From positions 186,001 through 250,000 of the forward strand of contig CBDFKF010000004.1 of the NCBI GenBank assembly GCA_965248765.1: 64,000 nt of DNA, given 5' to 3'. The translations under genes and the position numbers were made by a program. Of the stretch, positions 10,022-20,095 are shown one piece after another. The notes under the pieces were generated by a model. It was not told where the DNA came from. It did not search any database and saw only the letters and a program-made list of their open reading frames with translations. Within the stretch, counting starts at the first letter, position 1. Every line of letters begins with the position of its first letter. Origin of the DNA: CBDFKF01 sp965248765. Lineage in GTDB: Bacteria > Pseudomonadota > Alphaproteobacteria > VGEJ01.

Positions 10022-11428
10022 CTAGGCGCCGACGATCGAGGGCTTGTCCGCGCCGGTCACCCCCAACGATTTGAGCTTGCGATGTAGCGCGGAGCGCTCC
10101 ATCCCCACGAACGTGGCGGTGCGCGAGATATTGCCGCCAAAGCGGGCGATCTGCGCCAGGAGATACTCGCGCTCGAACTGCTCGCGGGCCTGGCGCAGCG
10201 GCATCGCCATGATCTCCTCGCCGCCGTTCGGGCGGAACGTCGCGAACGTGGGCGCGCCCAGGTCGGGCGGTAGCATGTCCGAGCCGATCACCGACGTCTC
10301 GTCGCCCGGTGCCATGATCAATAGCCTCTCGATAGCGTTGCGCAACTCCCGTACGTTGCCGGGCCATTCGCTCGCCTGCAAGGACGCCATGGCGTCCTCC
10401 GTGATCTGACGGGTGGCGAGCCCAGTGTTGTGCGCGATCCGGCGCATGAAATGACCGACCAGATCAGGAATGTCTTCACGTCGTTCCTTGAGCGCCGGCA
10501 CCCGAATCGGGACGACATTGAGCCGGTGGTACAGATCCTCCCGCAGCCGCCCGGCCGAGATCTCGGTCTTCAGATCGCCGCTCGATGCGGTGACGACGCG
10601 GACGTCGACTTGGACCTGCGAGTTGCCACCGACACGCGTGAAGACTTGGTCGAGCAACACGCGCAGGATCTTGGCCTGGGTCTCAAGCGGCATATCTGCC
10701 ACCTCGTCGAGAAACAACGTGCCACCGTGCGCGCGCTCGAAAGTTCCGACCTTGCGCCCCTCCGCGGATCCGGCGACGCCTTCGTCGATTCCGAACAGCT
10801 CCACCTCCATGCGTTCCGGGGCCATCGAGGCCGCATTGAGGACGACGAACGGCCCGTGGGCACGCCGCGACCGGGCATGGATCAAGCGGGCCACCACCTC
10901 CTTGCCGCTACCGGGTGGGCCGGTGATCAGAACTCGGCTACCGGTGGGCGCGACCTTGTCGATGGCGACGCGCAGCGCTGTTATCGCCTGCGAGCTGCCG
11001 ATGATCTCAACCTCGGCACCGGTACGCTGCATGAGGTCAAGGTAGTCACGGCGCAAGCGCGCCGCCTCGATAGCCCGCTGGACGACGACGATGAGACGGT
11101 CGGCCTCGAACGGTTTTTCAATGAAGTCATAGGCCCCGCGCTTCACCGCGCTCACGGCTGTCTCGATGTTGCCATGGCCGCTGATCATCACCACCGGCAG
11201 GTGCGGATAGTCGCGGCCAATCACGTCAATCAGGTCGAGCCCGTCGAGTTCGCTGTCATGTAGCCAGATGTCGAGGATGACTAGATCGGGGCGGCGGAAG
11301 GCGATGGCGGCGAGTGCCGCTTGGCTGGCCGCTGCCACGCGAGTCTGGTAGCCCTCGTCGGAAAGCACCCCTGAGACTTGGTCGCGAATGTCGGCTTCGT
11401 CGTCGACGATCAGGATCTCATGCGCCAT
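10022..11428 (-). CDS. ntrX: Response regulator NtrX
   Basis: Response regulator partner of NtrY, 468 aa. The receiver domain holds phospho-acceptor D53, followed by an AAA+ domain with Walker A GPPGSGKE and Walker B GGTLFLDEVAD, then a Fis-type HTH (GNISRTATFVGMERSALHRKL). The sigma-54 contact loop GAFTGA is absent; the sequence after ELFG reads IDEGVAGSAEG. NtrX proteins are known to lack this motif and probably do not act as sigma-54 activators. The ATG at 11428 overlaps the end of ntrY by 11 bases. Confidence 0.94.
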   Translation of the reverse strand: MAHEILIVDDEADIRDQVSGVLSDEGYQTRVAAASQAALAAIAFRRPDLVILDIWLHDSELDGLDLIDVIGRDYPHLPVVMISGHGNIETAVSAVKRGAYDFIEKPFEADRLIVVVQRAIEAARLRRDYLDLMQRTGAEVEIIGSSQAITALRVAIDKVAPTGSRVLITGPPGSGKEVVARLIHARSRRAHGPFVVLNAASMAPERMEVELFGIDEGVAGSAEGRKVGTFERAHGGTLFLDEVADMPLETQAKILRVLLDQVFTRVGGNSQVQVDVRVVTASSGDLKTEISAGRLREDLYHRLNVVPIRVPALKERREDIPDLVGHFMRRIAHNTGLATRQITEDAMASLQASEWPGNVRELRNAIERLLIMAPGDETSVIGSDMLPPDLGAPTFATFRPNGGEEIMAMPLRQAREQFEREYLLAQIARFGGNISRTATFVGMERSALHRKLKSLGVTGADKPSIVGA

Positions 11429-13703
11429 AGGCCGCCATCCTCGACTCGTTGTCACCGGCTTCGCCATCGCCTCGATCACCCTCGTCGGTGACTTCGACCG
11501 CGGCGCCGATGAAGGTGATACGCACGCAAGCGCCGCCTTCCGGACGATCGGTGAGGGCAAGTCGCGCACCGTGGTCCTCGGCGATTTTCTTGACGATGGC
11601 AAGCCCCAGCCCGGTTCCCTTGGGACGGGTTGTCACGTATGGCTCGGAGAGCCGGTCCCGCTCGGTCGCCGGAAAGCCGCGGCCGTTGTCGATCACATCG
11701 AGTGTGACCTCGCGGTCGCCGTCGACGACGCGCGCCTCGATACGACCGGGCGCGAGCTCGCCGACAGCTGGCGGTGCGCGGTCACCGATGGACTGGGCGG
11801 CGTTGAGGAGAAGGTTGGTGAGAACCTGTCCGATCTGGCGTTCATCGCATCGCAACATGACCGCGCGATCGGGGAACGAGCACACAAACTCGATCTCCGG
11901 ATGCGCCTCGCGCTGTAGAAAGACCGCCCGTCGCGTCAGCTCGACCACGTCCTCCGGTCGAAGCACCGGCGAAGGCATGCGCGCGAACGCAGAGAACTCA
12001 TCGACCATGCGGCCGATCGCGACAACCTGGCGGATGATGGTATCGGTACAGCGGGCGAACACGTCGGGGTCGGTCTCGATCTCGCCGGCGTAGCGGCGCT
12101 TTAGGCGTTCCGCGGACAAGCGAATGGGGGTCAGCGGATTCTTGATTTCGTGGGCAATGCGGCGTGCCACGTCGGCCCAGGCGGCGGTCCGCTGCGCCGT
12201 CACGAGCTCGGTAACGTCATCGAAGGTAACCACGAAGCCCATTATCTCGGCCCCGGCACTCTCAGCCGTTACCTGCACCAACAGGCGGCGCGGCGCGCCT
12301 TGGCGTTCTAGCGTGATCTGATCCTGAACCAGGCGGTGCGGTCGGGCGCGCGCCTCCTCTAGCAATGGTGCCATCTCGGGAACCACTTCGCTGAAGGCGC
12401 GGCCGACCAGCGCGTCGGTCTCGGCGCCGAGCAAGGCCGCGGCAGAGCGGTTCGGCAGATTGATGTGCCCGTCCGGATCGACGCCGATGACTCCGGCCGA
12501 GACTCCCTCGAGGACCGCGACGGTAAATCGCTGCCGGCTGTCCAGCTCCTCGTTGGCGATAACAAGATCGGCCCGCTGGCTCTGGAGCTGGCTGGTCATC
12601 CGGTTGAAAGCGCGGCTCAACGTGCTGATTTCGTTGTCATCGCGTCCTTCGGCCACGCGCACCGAGAGATCGCCCTCCCTCACCCTTTCGGTCGCGCCGA
12701 TGAGCCCGCCGATCGGCCGAGACATGCGCGTCGCAAACGTGAGGCCAAACCAGACGGCCACCAGCAGCAACAGCAAAGCCACAACGATAAAGATGATGGC
12801 GAAGGTGACCTCGATGGCGAACCGCTCGCCCTCGAAGCGCTCGTAGGTGGCGACCGCCCGCCGTGTGCGTTCCGCGTGCAGAAGCACCCGTGGATCGACG
12901 AAACGGCTGATGTACAGATAGCTGTCGATGAAGCCGTCCAAGCGGAGGAGGGCGCGCACGCGATCCTCGTTGTTGCCCGTCAGGAAGATGATATCGCCGC
13001 CCGCGGCCCTGTTAAGAGCGGCAGTGCGGATCGCATCAGACTGCAAACCGAAGCTAAGCGGTGTGCGCGCGACGATCACGCCACTGCGGCGAAACACGAT
13101 GGCCTCCGAGAGCGATCGTACCCGGGCCTGGGCCGTGATCACCTGATTAAAGAGCTGCGGATTGAGCGCAAGACGGGGCGCCTGGCGATTGAGATCGGTG
13201 GCCATGGCGAGGATATCGCCGCGGATCACCTTGTGATGCTCGTTGGTATAGGCCTCGGCGACCGCGAGCGATTCCTGGAGCGCGGTGCGGATGCCCTCGC
13301 TAAACCAGCTCTGTAGGCCCAGATTGAGGAACAGCGCCGAGAACACGGCGACAATGATGGCCGGGGCCACCGCCACGAAGCTGAACAAGGCGACAAGCTG
13401 CGTGTGAAGCCGCGAGCCCGCCGAGCCGCGCCGGCGCTCAGCCCACAAGCGCACGAGCCGTCGTGCGACGACCGCACCAAATGACAGCAGCAGGACGAGG
13501 TCAATCAGCAGGATGACCCGAACCGTGCGCGGCTCGGGACCGTAGGGCGGATTGCCCGACAGCGTCGCGTACGTCGCGATGCCAGCGGCGACGGCCGCGA
13601 GCGCCAAAGCGACCGCTAGCTTGCGGGCCAGGCCCCAGCGGCGCGCCCATTCCCGCAAGCCGACCGCTGGCACGGCCTCGCTGCTTTGGGTTTCACCTAC
13701 CAT
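11418..13703 (-). CDS. ntrY: Nitrogen/redox sensor histidine kinase NtrY
   Basis: Membrane sensor kinase of about 761 aa. Two N-terminal hydrophobic segments are followed by a third and a periplasmic sensing region, then a fourth membrane segment, HAMP, PAS, a HisKA domain (H-box AHEIKNPLTPIRLSAERL) and the HATPase domain (N-box LTNLLLNAAQSI, G1 DNGRGFP, G2 KGTGLGLAIVKKI). It phosphorylates NtrX; in relatives the pair responds to nitrogen and oxygen/redox status. The start is taken at the ATG 13703 (MVGETQSS); the frame is open 28 codons further upstream, so the true start may differ. ntrC ends about 95 bases upstream. Confidence 0.94.
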   Translation of the reverse strand: MVGETQSSEAVPAVGLREWARRWGLARKLAVALALAAVAAGIATYATLSGNPPYGPEPRTVRVILLIDLVLLLSFGAVVARRLVRLWAERRRGSAGSRLHTQLVALFSFVAVAPAIIVAVFSALFLNLGLQSWFSEGIRTALQESLAVAEAYTNEHHKVIRGDILAMATDLNRQAPRLALNPQLFNQVITAQARVRSLSEAIVFRRSGVIVARTPLSFGLQSDAIRTAALNRAAGGDIIFLTGNNEDRVRALLRLDGFIDSYLYISRFVDPRVLLHAERTRRAVATYERFEGERFAIEVTFAIIFIVVALLLLLVAVWFGLTFATRMSRPIGGLIGATERVREGDLSVRVAEGRDDNEISTLSRAFNRMTSQLQSQRADLVIANEELDSRQRFTVAVLEGVSAGVIGVDPDGHINLPNRSAAALLGAETDALVGRAFSEVVPEMAPLLEEARARPHRLVQDQITLERQGAPRRLLVQVTAESAGAEIMGFVVTFDDVTELVTAQRTAAWADVARRIAHEIKNPLTPIRLSAERLKRRYAGEIETDPDVFARCTDTIIRQVVAIGRMVDEFSAFARMPSPVLRPEDVVELTRRAVFLQREAHPEIEFVCSFPDRAVMLRCDERQIGQVLTNLLLNAAQSIGDRAPPAVGELAPGRIEARVVDGDREVTLDVIDNGRGFPATERDRLSEPYVTTRPKGTGLGLAIVKKIAEDHGARLALTDRPEGGACVRITFIGAAVEVTDEGDRGDGEAGDNESRMAAYGA

Positions 13704-13797
13704 GAGTGCGTATCGCGGCGCCGCGCCCCCGATAGATCGGGGTGCGGCGATGTTACCACATTGTTGCGCCGGCGCATCAGTCCGCATGGGCTTCCCA

Positions 13798-15245
<1,448 letters not shown>

Positions 15246-15249
<4 letters not shown>

Positions 15250-16367
15250 GGCCGAACCGCACCTCGGAGGTCATCGGCTACGGGCAAGCGCAAGCGGAAC
15301 ACGGTTCCGTCCGAGTCACTCTCGAACTCGATGAGGCCGTCGTGGTCCTCGACCAACTTGGCAACTAGTGCCAACCCAAGCCCGCTTCCCCGCGTTTTGG
15401 TGGTCACGAACGCATCGAACAGGCTGTGGCGCACCGATTCGGTAATGCCGGGACCATTGTCGTCGATAGCAATCTCGATCGGGACGGACCGCAGCCCGTT
15501 GGCGCCTGGCATCGCGAGGCGAATGCCGTTGCGGAAGGCGGTGGAGATCCGTATCCGTCCGCCATCGGCAGACACCGCTTCGCAGGCGTTCTTTATGAGG
15601 TTGAGGAAGACCTGCACGAGCTCGTCTCGGCTACCTAGGACGAGTGGCAACGAAGGGTCATAGTCGATCTCGATACTGGTGTTCTTGGCAAAGCTCGCCT
15701 CCGCGAGCGTGCGAACGTGATCGAGGGCCTCGTGCACGTTGACCGCCGCCCGTGGCAGCGGGGGATGCGGTGCGAACAGCTCCATACGATCGATGAGCGC
15801 GCACACGCGATCGCACTCGTCACGGATGAGGCGGGCAAGATCCGATTCCTCGCGGTCAGCGCGCTGCTCGATGAGCTGGGCCGCGCCGCGTATGCCCGAG
15901 AGCGGGTTCCTGACCTCATGGGCGAGCACGGCCGCCATCGTGGCCGCGCCCTGGCCAGCGTCGCGGCTGGCGAGCCGGCGATCCATCTCCCGCACCATCG
16001 AGTGCTCGCGGACCGATATCAGTATCCAGCCCTCCCGGCCGGGGAATGGCGTGGCCGTCGCACCGATTGGCGGCGGGCCTACAAGACCGGCGAAGCGCTG
16101 CACGGCGTGTTGGTGGACGCCACGGCCAAGATTGCGAGCGCGGCCGATCAGCGCGACGAGAGGACAATCGGTGCCACGAATCCGCGATATCGTTTGCTCA
16201 TCCAACCGACCGCTGGCCGCACCCAGGAACTGCTCGGCCGCCGGGTTGGCGAAGCGAACCCGGTCGGCGGCATCGACGATGAAAACGGGCTCCGGTAGAG
16301 AGCCCAGCACCTCGGCCGGGTCGAGGGGCGTCGCGTTCGGATTCGCGTCCGGAACAGCGTTGATCAT
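15246..16367 (-). CDS. ntrB: Nitrogen regulation sensor kinase NtrB (NRII)
   Basis: Cytosolic kinase/phosphatase for NtrC, controlled by PII, 373 aa. An N-terminal PAS domain (about 20-90) is followed by the H-box AHEVRNPLSGIRGAAQLIE with H150, the N-box IKNACEAV, and G boxes DNGPGI and GSGLGLALV. There is no membrane segment, as expected for NtrB and unlike NtrY. The start is ATG 16367, which overlaps the dusB stop by 4 bases. The frame continues far upstream, but only as a shadow of dusB. Confidence 0.95.
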
Positions 16368-17350
16368 GCCGAGCACCGATCCATCGCGGTCGCGAAGAAC
16401 TGGCGGACAAACGCCCGCACTTCCCTGGGATCCGTGATGCGATTGACCGCATCGCGGAACGCGGCGGCATTGGGGAGACTCTTGGAGTACCAGGACAGGT
16501 GCTTGCGCGCGTTGCGCACACCGAGCTCGGTGCCGTAGAGCTCGACTATCCCCTCGTAGTGCTCCTCGACGATAGCCGCCTGGTCCGTGAGGGGCGGATC
16601 GGGTAAGCGCGTGCCAGTGCGGAGGAAGTGAGCCACTTGGCCGAGAAACCACGGGCGACCGCACGCGCCGCGGCCAATCATGACGCCGTCGGCTCCCGAC
16701 AACGAGAGTGCTTCGACCGCCTCATCGACGCTACTCACGTCGCCGTTGACCAGAAGTGGGATGCGAACGGCCTCCTTGACCTCGCGGATGTATGCCCAGT
16801 CTGAGCGACCGCGGTACATCTGGCAGCGCGTGCGGCCATGGACGGAGATCATGCGGATGCCCGATTCCTCGGCGATCCTGGCGAGATCGGGCGCGTTTCG
16901 CGTCGCATCATCCCAACCGGTGCGCATTTTGAGGGTCACAGGCAGGGAAACCGCCTTCACCGTAGCCTCGAGAATGCGAGCGGCTAGGCGTTCATCGCGC
17001 ATTAGGGCCGAGCCCGAATAGCCGTTGACCACCTTTTTGGCCGGACAGCCCATGTTGATGTCGATGATCGCCGCGCCGCGATCCTCATTGAGCCGGGCGG
17101 CCATGGCCATGACTTGGGGATCCCGGCCGGCGAGCTGGACCGCCATTGGGAACTCCTCGGGCTCGTTCGCCGCTTGGCGCAAGGCCTGGCGGGTCTCGCG
17201 GATCATCGCCTCGCTCGCGATCATCTCGGAGACGACGAGAACCGCGCCGAGGCGCTTGGCGAGTCGGCGAAACGGCAGATCGGTGATGCCGCTGAGCGGC
17301 GCGAGAATCACCGGATCCGACAGGCGAATGGGTCCGATTTCAATGGCCAT
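16364..17350 (-). CDS. dusB: tRNA-dihydrouridine synthase DusB (NifR3)
   Basis: FMN enzyme reducing specific uridines in tRNA to dihydrouridine, 328 aa. The TIM-barrel N-terminus has VILAPLSGITDLPFR, the catalytic cysteine lies in NMGCPAKKVV (about 103-112), and the tRNA/FMN segments VHGRTR and NGDVSS follow. In alphaproteobacteria this gene (long called nifR3) heads the ntrBC operon; here all three overlap through ATGA junctions. A 17-bp palindrome lies 8 bases before its start (17358-17374). Confidence 0.96.
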   Translation of the reverse strand: MAIEIGPIRLSDPVILAPLSGITDLPFRRLAKRLGAVLVVSEMIASEAMIRETRQALRQAANEPEEFPMAVQLAGRDPQVMAMAARLNEDRGAAIIDINMGCPAKKVVNGYSGSALMRDERLAARILEATVKAVSLPVTLKMRTGWDDATRNAPDLARIAEESGIRMISVHGRTRCQMYRGRSDWAYIREVKEAVRIPLLVNGDVSSVDEAVEALSLSGADGVMIGRGACGRPWFLGQVAHFLRTGTRLPDPPLTDQAAIVEEHYEGIVELYGTELGVRNARKHLSWYSKSLPNAAAFRDAVNRITDPREVRAFVRQFFATAMDRCSA

Positions 17351-17357
17351 GACGGTT

Positions 17358-17374
17358 TGCCCAAATTTTGGGCA
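17358..17374. promoter_or_regulatory. 17-bp palindrome in dusB-ntrBC leader
   Basis: TGCCCAAATTTTGGGCA, perfect 8-bp arms around one central base, 8 bases before the dusB ATG and about 100 before ispDF. Length and TGC...GCA ends match the frame of NtrC sites (TGCACC-N5-GGTGCA), but the inner bases differ. A regulator-binding site is likely; which regulator is unknown. Confidence 0.5.
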
Positions 17375-17475
17375 CTCTTACGTCATTGTCCTCGGGGCGG
17401 CAACCGTGCGTTCGCCGCTTGGCAGGGCTATGGACGGTGATTAGAGTGCACGATCTCGACAAGCGCTCGCCCTGC

Positions 17476-18645
17476 ATGAGTACCACCGCCCTCATACTCG
17501 CTGCCGGCCGCGCCCGCCGCTTCGGCGCATCGCGACCCAAACAGTATTCCTCGCTCGCGGGCAAGCCGATGCTCCGCCACAGCCTTGAGGCCTTCGCCGT
17601 CCATCCGGCGGTAACCGACCAACGTGTCGTCATTCACCTGGACGATCTGAAGCTCTACGAGCAGGCGTCGGTCGGCCTCGACCTCGGCGAGCCAATTATC
17701 GGCGGCGAAGACCGCCAGGAATCGGCGCGGCGCGCCCTCGAGCGGCTCATCGAGGCACCGCCCGAACGGGTGCTCATCCATGATGCGGCACGCCCGTGCG
17801 TGACGCCGGCGCTGATCGATCGCGTGATAGAGGCGCTAGCGTCGGCGCCCGGAGCGATCCCGGCCCTGCCGCTTGCGGATACCCTCAAACGAGTCTCGGA
17901 TGGTCGGGTCGCGACGACCGTGCCCCGTACCGATCTTTGGCGTGCGCAAACGCCGCAGGGCTTTCGTTTCTCGGCAATCTTGGATGCTCACCTCGCCGCT
18001 GCCGATACCGGCTTTACCGACGACGCGTCGCTCGCGGAAGCCGCCGGGCTGGTGATCGCGGTGGTGAGCGGCGAGGAAGACAACCTCAAAGTCACCACCA
18101 CGGAGGATCTTGCACGGGCCGCACGCATTCTCGAGAGACCGCCGGAGATCCGGGTCGGCAGCGGTTTCGATGTGCACCGGTTCGGACCCGGGGCGGGGCT
18201 GCGGCTATGCGGTGTCGACATTCCCCATGATCGGCGCCTGATCGGCCACTCCGATGCCGATGTGGGGCTCCATGCGCTGACCGACGCCATCTTGGGTGCG
18301 CTCGGCGCCGGCGATATCGGGGAGCACTTTCCGCCCGACGATCTGCAGTGGTCAGGCGTCGCGTCGGATCGTTTCCTGTCCGAGGCCGTGGCGCTTGTCC
18401 GTGCTGGCGGCGGCCACATCGTCCACGTCGATCTCACCTTGATTTGCGAGGCGCCTCGCCTCGCATCCCATCGCGCCGCAATGGTGCAACGCATTGCGGC
18501 AATCCTAGTGATCGAAACGAACCGCGTGAGCGTCAAGGCAACCACGACCGAGCGGCTCGGGTTCACCGGTCGTGGCGAGGGAATCGCCGCGCAGGCCGTC
18601 GCCACGTTGCGACTGCCGCAGCCCACCAGTCGCGGCCCGGCGTGA
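17476..18645 (+). CDS. ispDF: Bifunctional IspD/IspF isoprenoid enzyme
   Basis: Fusion of MEP-pathway steps 3 and 5: IspD (2-C-methylerythritol 4-phosphate cytidylyltransferase) and IspF (MECDP synthase); 389 aa. IspD spans about 1-225 with LILAAGRARRFG, the PKQY segment, LIHDAARPCVT and QTPQGF. IspF starts near 228 with VGSGFDVHRFG, then GHSDADVGLHALTDAILGA and the C-terminal TTTERLGFTGRGEG. The start is the ATG at 17476, where the IspD fold begins. The pgpA GTG start overlaps its stop. The fusion is common in alphaproteobacteria. dxr of the same pathway closes this window. Confidence 0.97.
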   Translation: MSTTALILAAGRARRFGASRPKQYSSLAGKPMLRHSLEAFAVHPAVTDQRVVIHLDDLKLYEQASVGLDLGEPIIGGEDRQESARRALERLIEAPPERVLIHDAARPCVTPALIDRVIEALASAPGAIPALPLADTLKRVSDGRVATTVPRTDLWRAQTPQGFRFSAILDAHLAAADTGFTDDASLAEAAGLVIAVVSGEEDNLKVTTTEDLARAARILERPPEIRVGSGFDVHRFGPGAGLRLCGVDIPHDRRLIGHSDADVGLHALTDAILGALGAGDIGEHFPPDDLQWSGVASDRFLSEAVALVRAGGGHIVHVDLTLICEAPRLASHRAAMVQRIAAILVIETNRVSVKATTTERLGFTGRGEGIAAQAVATLRLPQPTSRGPA

Positions 18646-19130
18646 GCGGGTCGGGCCCCCCGCCAGCGCCGCTCCCTCTTTGGCACCCCGCGGCCTTCAT
18701 CGCGACCTGGTTCGGGTCGGGCCTGCTGCCGATCGCCCCAGGTACCTGGGGCTCGCTTGCGGCCCTGCCCTTCGCCTGGGTGATCGCGAGCGTGTGGGGG
18801 CAATGGGCGCTGTTTGTCGCAGGAGCCATCGCCCTTGCTGCCGGCACTTGGGCGGCCGACATGTTTGCCCGGCGAAACCAGCAGGAGGACCCGCCGGCTG
18901 TGGTCATCGACGAGGTGGCAGGACAGTGGCTCGCGCTCGCGGTGGTGCCGCCCGGCGCCCTTCCCTACGCACTCGGCTTTGTGCTCTTTCGCCTCTTCGA
19001 TATCGTCAAGCCATGGCCGGCCGGCCTCATCGACCGACGGCTGCGCAACGGCCTTGGCATCATGCTCGATGACGTTGTCGCTGGTGTTTACGCGGCGGTA
19101 GCGCTTCTCGTGGTCATGGAGTTCGTCTGA
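18642..19130 (+). CDS. pgpA: Phosphatidylglycerophosphatase A
   Basis: Inner-membrane phosphatase making phosphatidylglycerol from PGP; 162 aa with several hydrophobic helices. Family motifs are FGSGLLPIAPGTWGSL near the N-terminus, the acidic PPAVVIDEVAGQW, and the RLFDIVKPWP segment. The start is GTG at 18642 overlapping the ispDF stop (GTGA); the open frame upstream is out of phase with ispDF and unrelated. Its stop overlaps the pncC start (TGATG), so the three genes are tightly coupled. Confidence 0.94.
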   Translation: MSGSGPPPAPLPLWHPAAFIATWFGSGLLPIAPGTWGSLAALPFAWVIASVWGQWALFVAGAIALAAGTWAADMFARRNQQEDPPAVVIDEVAGQWLALAVVPPGALPYALGFVLFRLFDIVKPWPAGLIDRRLRNGLGIMLDDVVAGVYAAVALLVVMEFV

Positions 19131-19633
19131 TGGCGGGGTTGTTCTCGGACGAGCTTCTCGAGCTAGCGAGCGAGGTACTCGAGCGCTGTCGCGCGTCGGG
19201 TTTGCGCTTGGCGACCGCCGAGTCGTGCACCGGCGGTCTCATCATCGGCTGCCTGACAGAGCTTCCAGGAGCATCCAACGTGGTCGTCCGGGGGTACGTG
19301 ACGTACGCCAATGCGGCCAAGATCGAGCTCCTGGGGGTGCCGGCCGATCTCTTCCAAAAAGTCGGCGCCGTCAGCGAAGGGGTGGCGCGCGCGATGGCCG
19401 AGGGCGCGATCCGCTACGCGGGAGCCGATGTCGCGGTGTCCTGCACTGGCATTGCCGGGCCGGAGGGTGGCTCGGAGGCCAAGCCGGTGGGGCGCGTCCA
19501 CCTTGCCTGTGCTAGTCGCGGGCGCGAAACGACACACCTGCGAGCGGACTATGGCGATATCGGGCGGGCCGAGGTCCGGCTGGCCGCGGTTGCCGATGGA
19601 CTTCGCCTCATCCTGGCTGGCCTCGGGGGGTGA
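19130..19633 (+). CDS. pncC: Nicotinamide-nucleotide amidase PncC (CinA C-terminal family)
   Basis: Stand-alone CinA C-terminal domain protein, 167 aa. It deamidates NMN to nicotinate mononucleotide in the pyridine-nucleotide salvage cycle. Signature motifs are TAESCTGGLI (about 28-37), with the nucleophilic serine typical of the family, GYVTYANAAK, VGAVSEGVARAMAEG and CTGIAGPEGGSEAKPVG. It lacks the N-terminal MoCF-like half of full CinA. Its 3' end overlaps that of the convergent coq10-like gene by 26 bases, leaving no room for a terminator. Confidence 0.92.
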   Translation: MAGLFSDELLELASEVLERCRASGLRLATAESCTGGLIIGCLTELPGASNVVVRGYVTYANAAKIELLGVPADLFQKVGAVSEGVARAMAEGAIRYAGADVAVSCTGIAGPEGGSEAKPVGRVHLACASRGRETTHLRADYGDIGRAEVRLAAVADGLRLILAGLGG

Positions 19634-20069
19634 GGTCGGTGCCGTACAGAGCGCCCGCTCGGCGCTCAAACGAATCGACCATCCGCCGCACCGCCTCGTG
19701 GAAGACGACGCCGATCATTTTCTGCAAGAGGTAGGAGCGGAACTCGAAGTCGACGTAGAAGTCGATTACGCATTGGCCGTCATCGACCGGCCGGAAGATC
19801 CAGTGGTTGTTGAGGTAACGGAGCGGCCCGTGGGTGTAACGCACATCGATGCGGTCGGGGCGGGCGAGCGTCACTTCAGAGGTGAAGCGTTCGCGGAACA
19901 TCTTGAAGCCGATGACAAGGTCGGCGATCACAACCTTGCCGGTGCGGCTGCGGATTCGGGTGGCGACGCACCAGGGCAAGAACTCCGGATACCTGTCGAT
20001 GTCGGCGACGAGTTCGAAGAGCTGCTCCTGCGAGTACGGCAACAGCCGCTTTTCTGCGTGCGTCGGCAT
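19608..20069 (-). CDS. START/COQ10-like lipid-binding protein (Coq10/RatA family)
   Basis: SRPBCC-fold protein, 153 aa, of the Coq10/RatA family. The N-terminal pattern SQEQLFELVADIDRYPEFLPWC is typical, and a long C-terminal helix follows. Coq10 homologues bind ubiquinone and aid its delivery to the respiratory chain; the E. coli paralogue RatA was described as a ribosome-association toxin. The neighbourhood (lipA and the PDH complex) favours a respiratory/quinone role, which is inference. It is the last gene of the minus run starting at tpiA. Confidence 0.88.
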   Translation of the reverse strand: MPTHAEKRLLPYSQEQLFELVADIDRYPEFLPWCVATRIRSRTGKVVIADLVIGFKMFRERFTSEVTLARPDRIDVRYTHGPLRYLNNHWIFRPVDDGQCVIDFYVDFEFRSYLLQKMIGVVFHEAVRRMVDSFERRAGALYGTDLTPRGQPG

Positions 20070-20095
20070 CGGCTTCTCGGGACGCCGATTGCCCG

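Noticed and set aside
12465..13316. 283-codon + frame opposite ntrY
   Set aside because: Asp/Arg/His-rich shadow of the ntrY coding frame.
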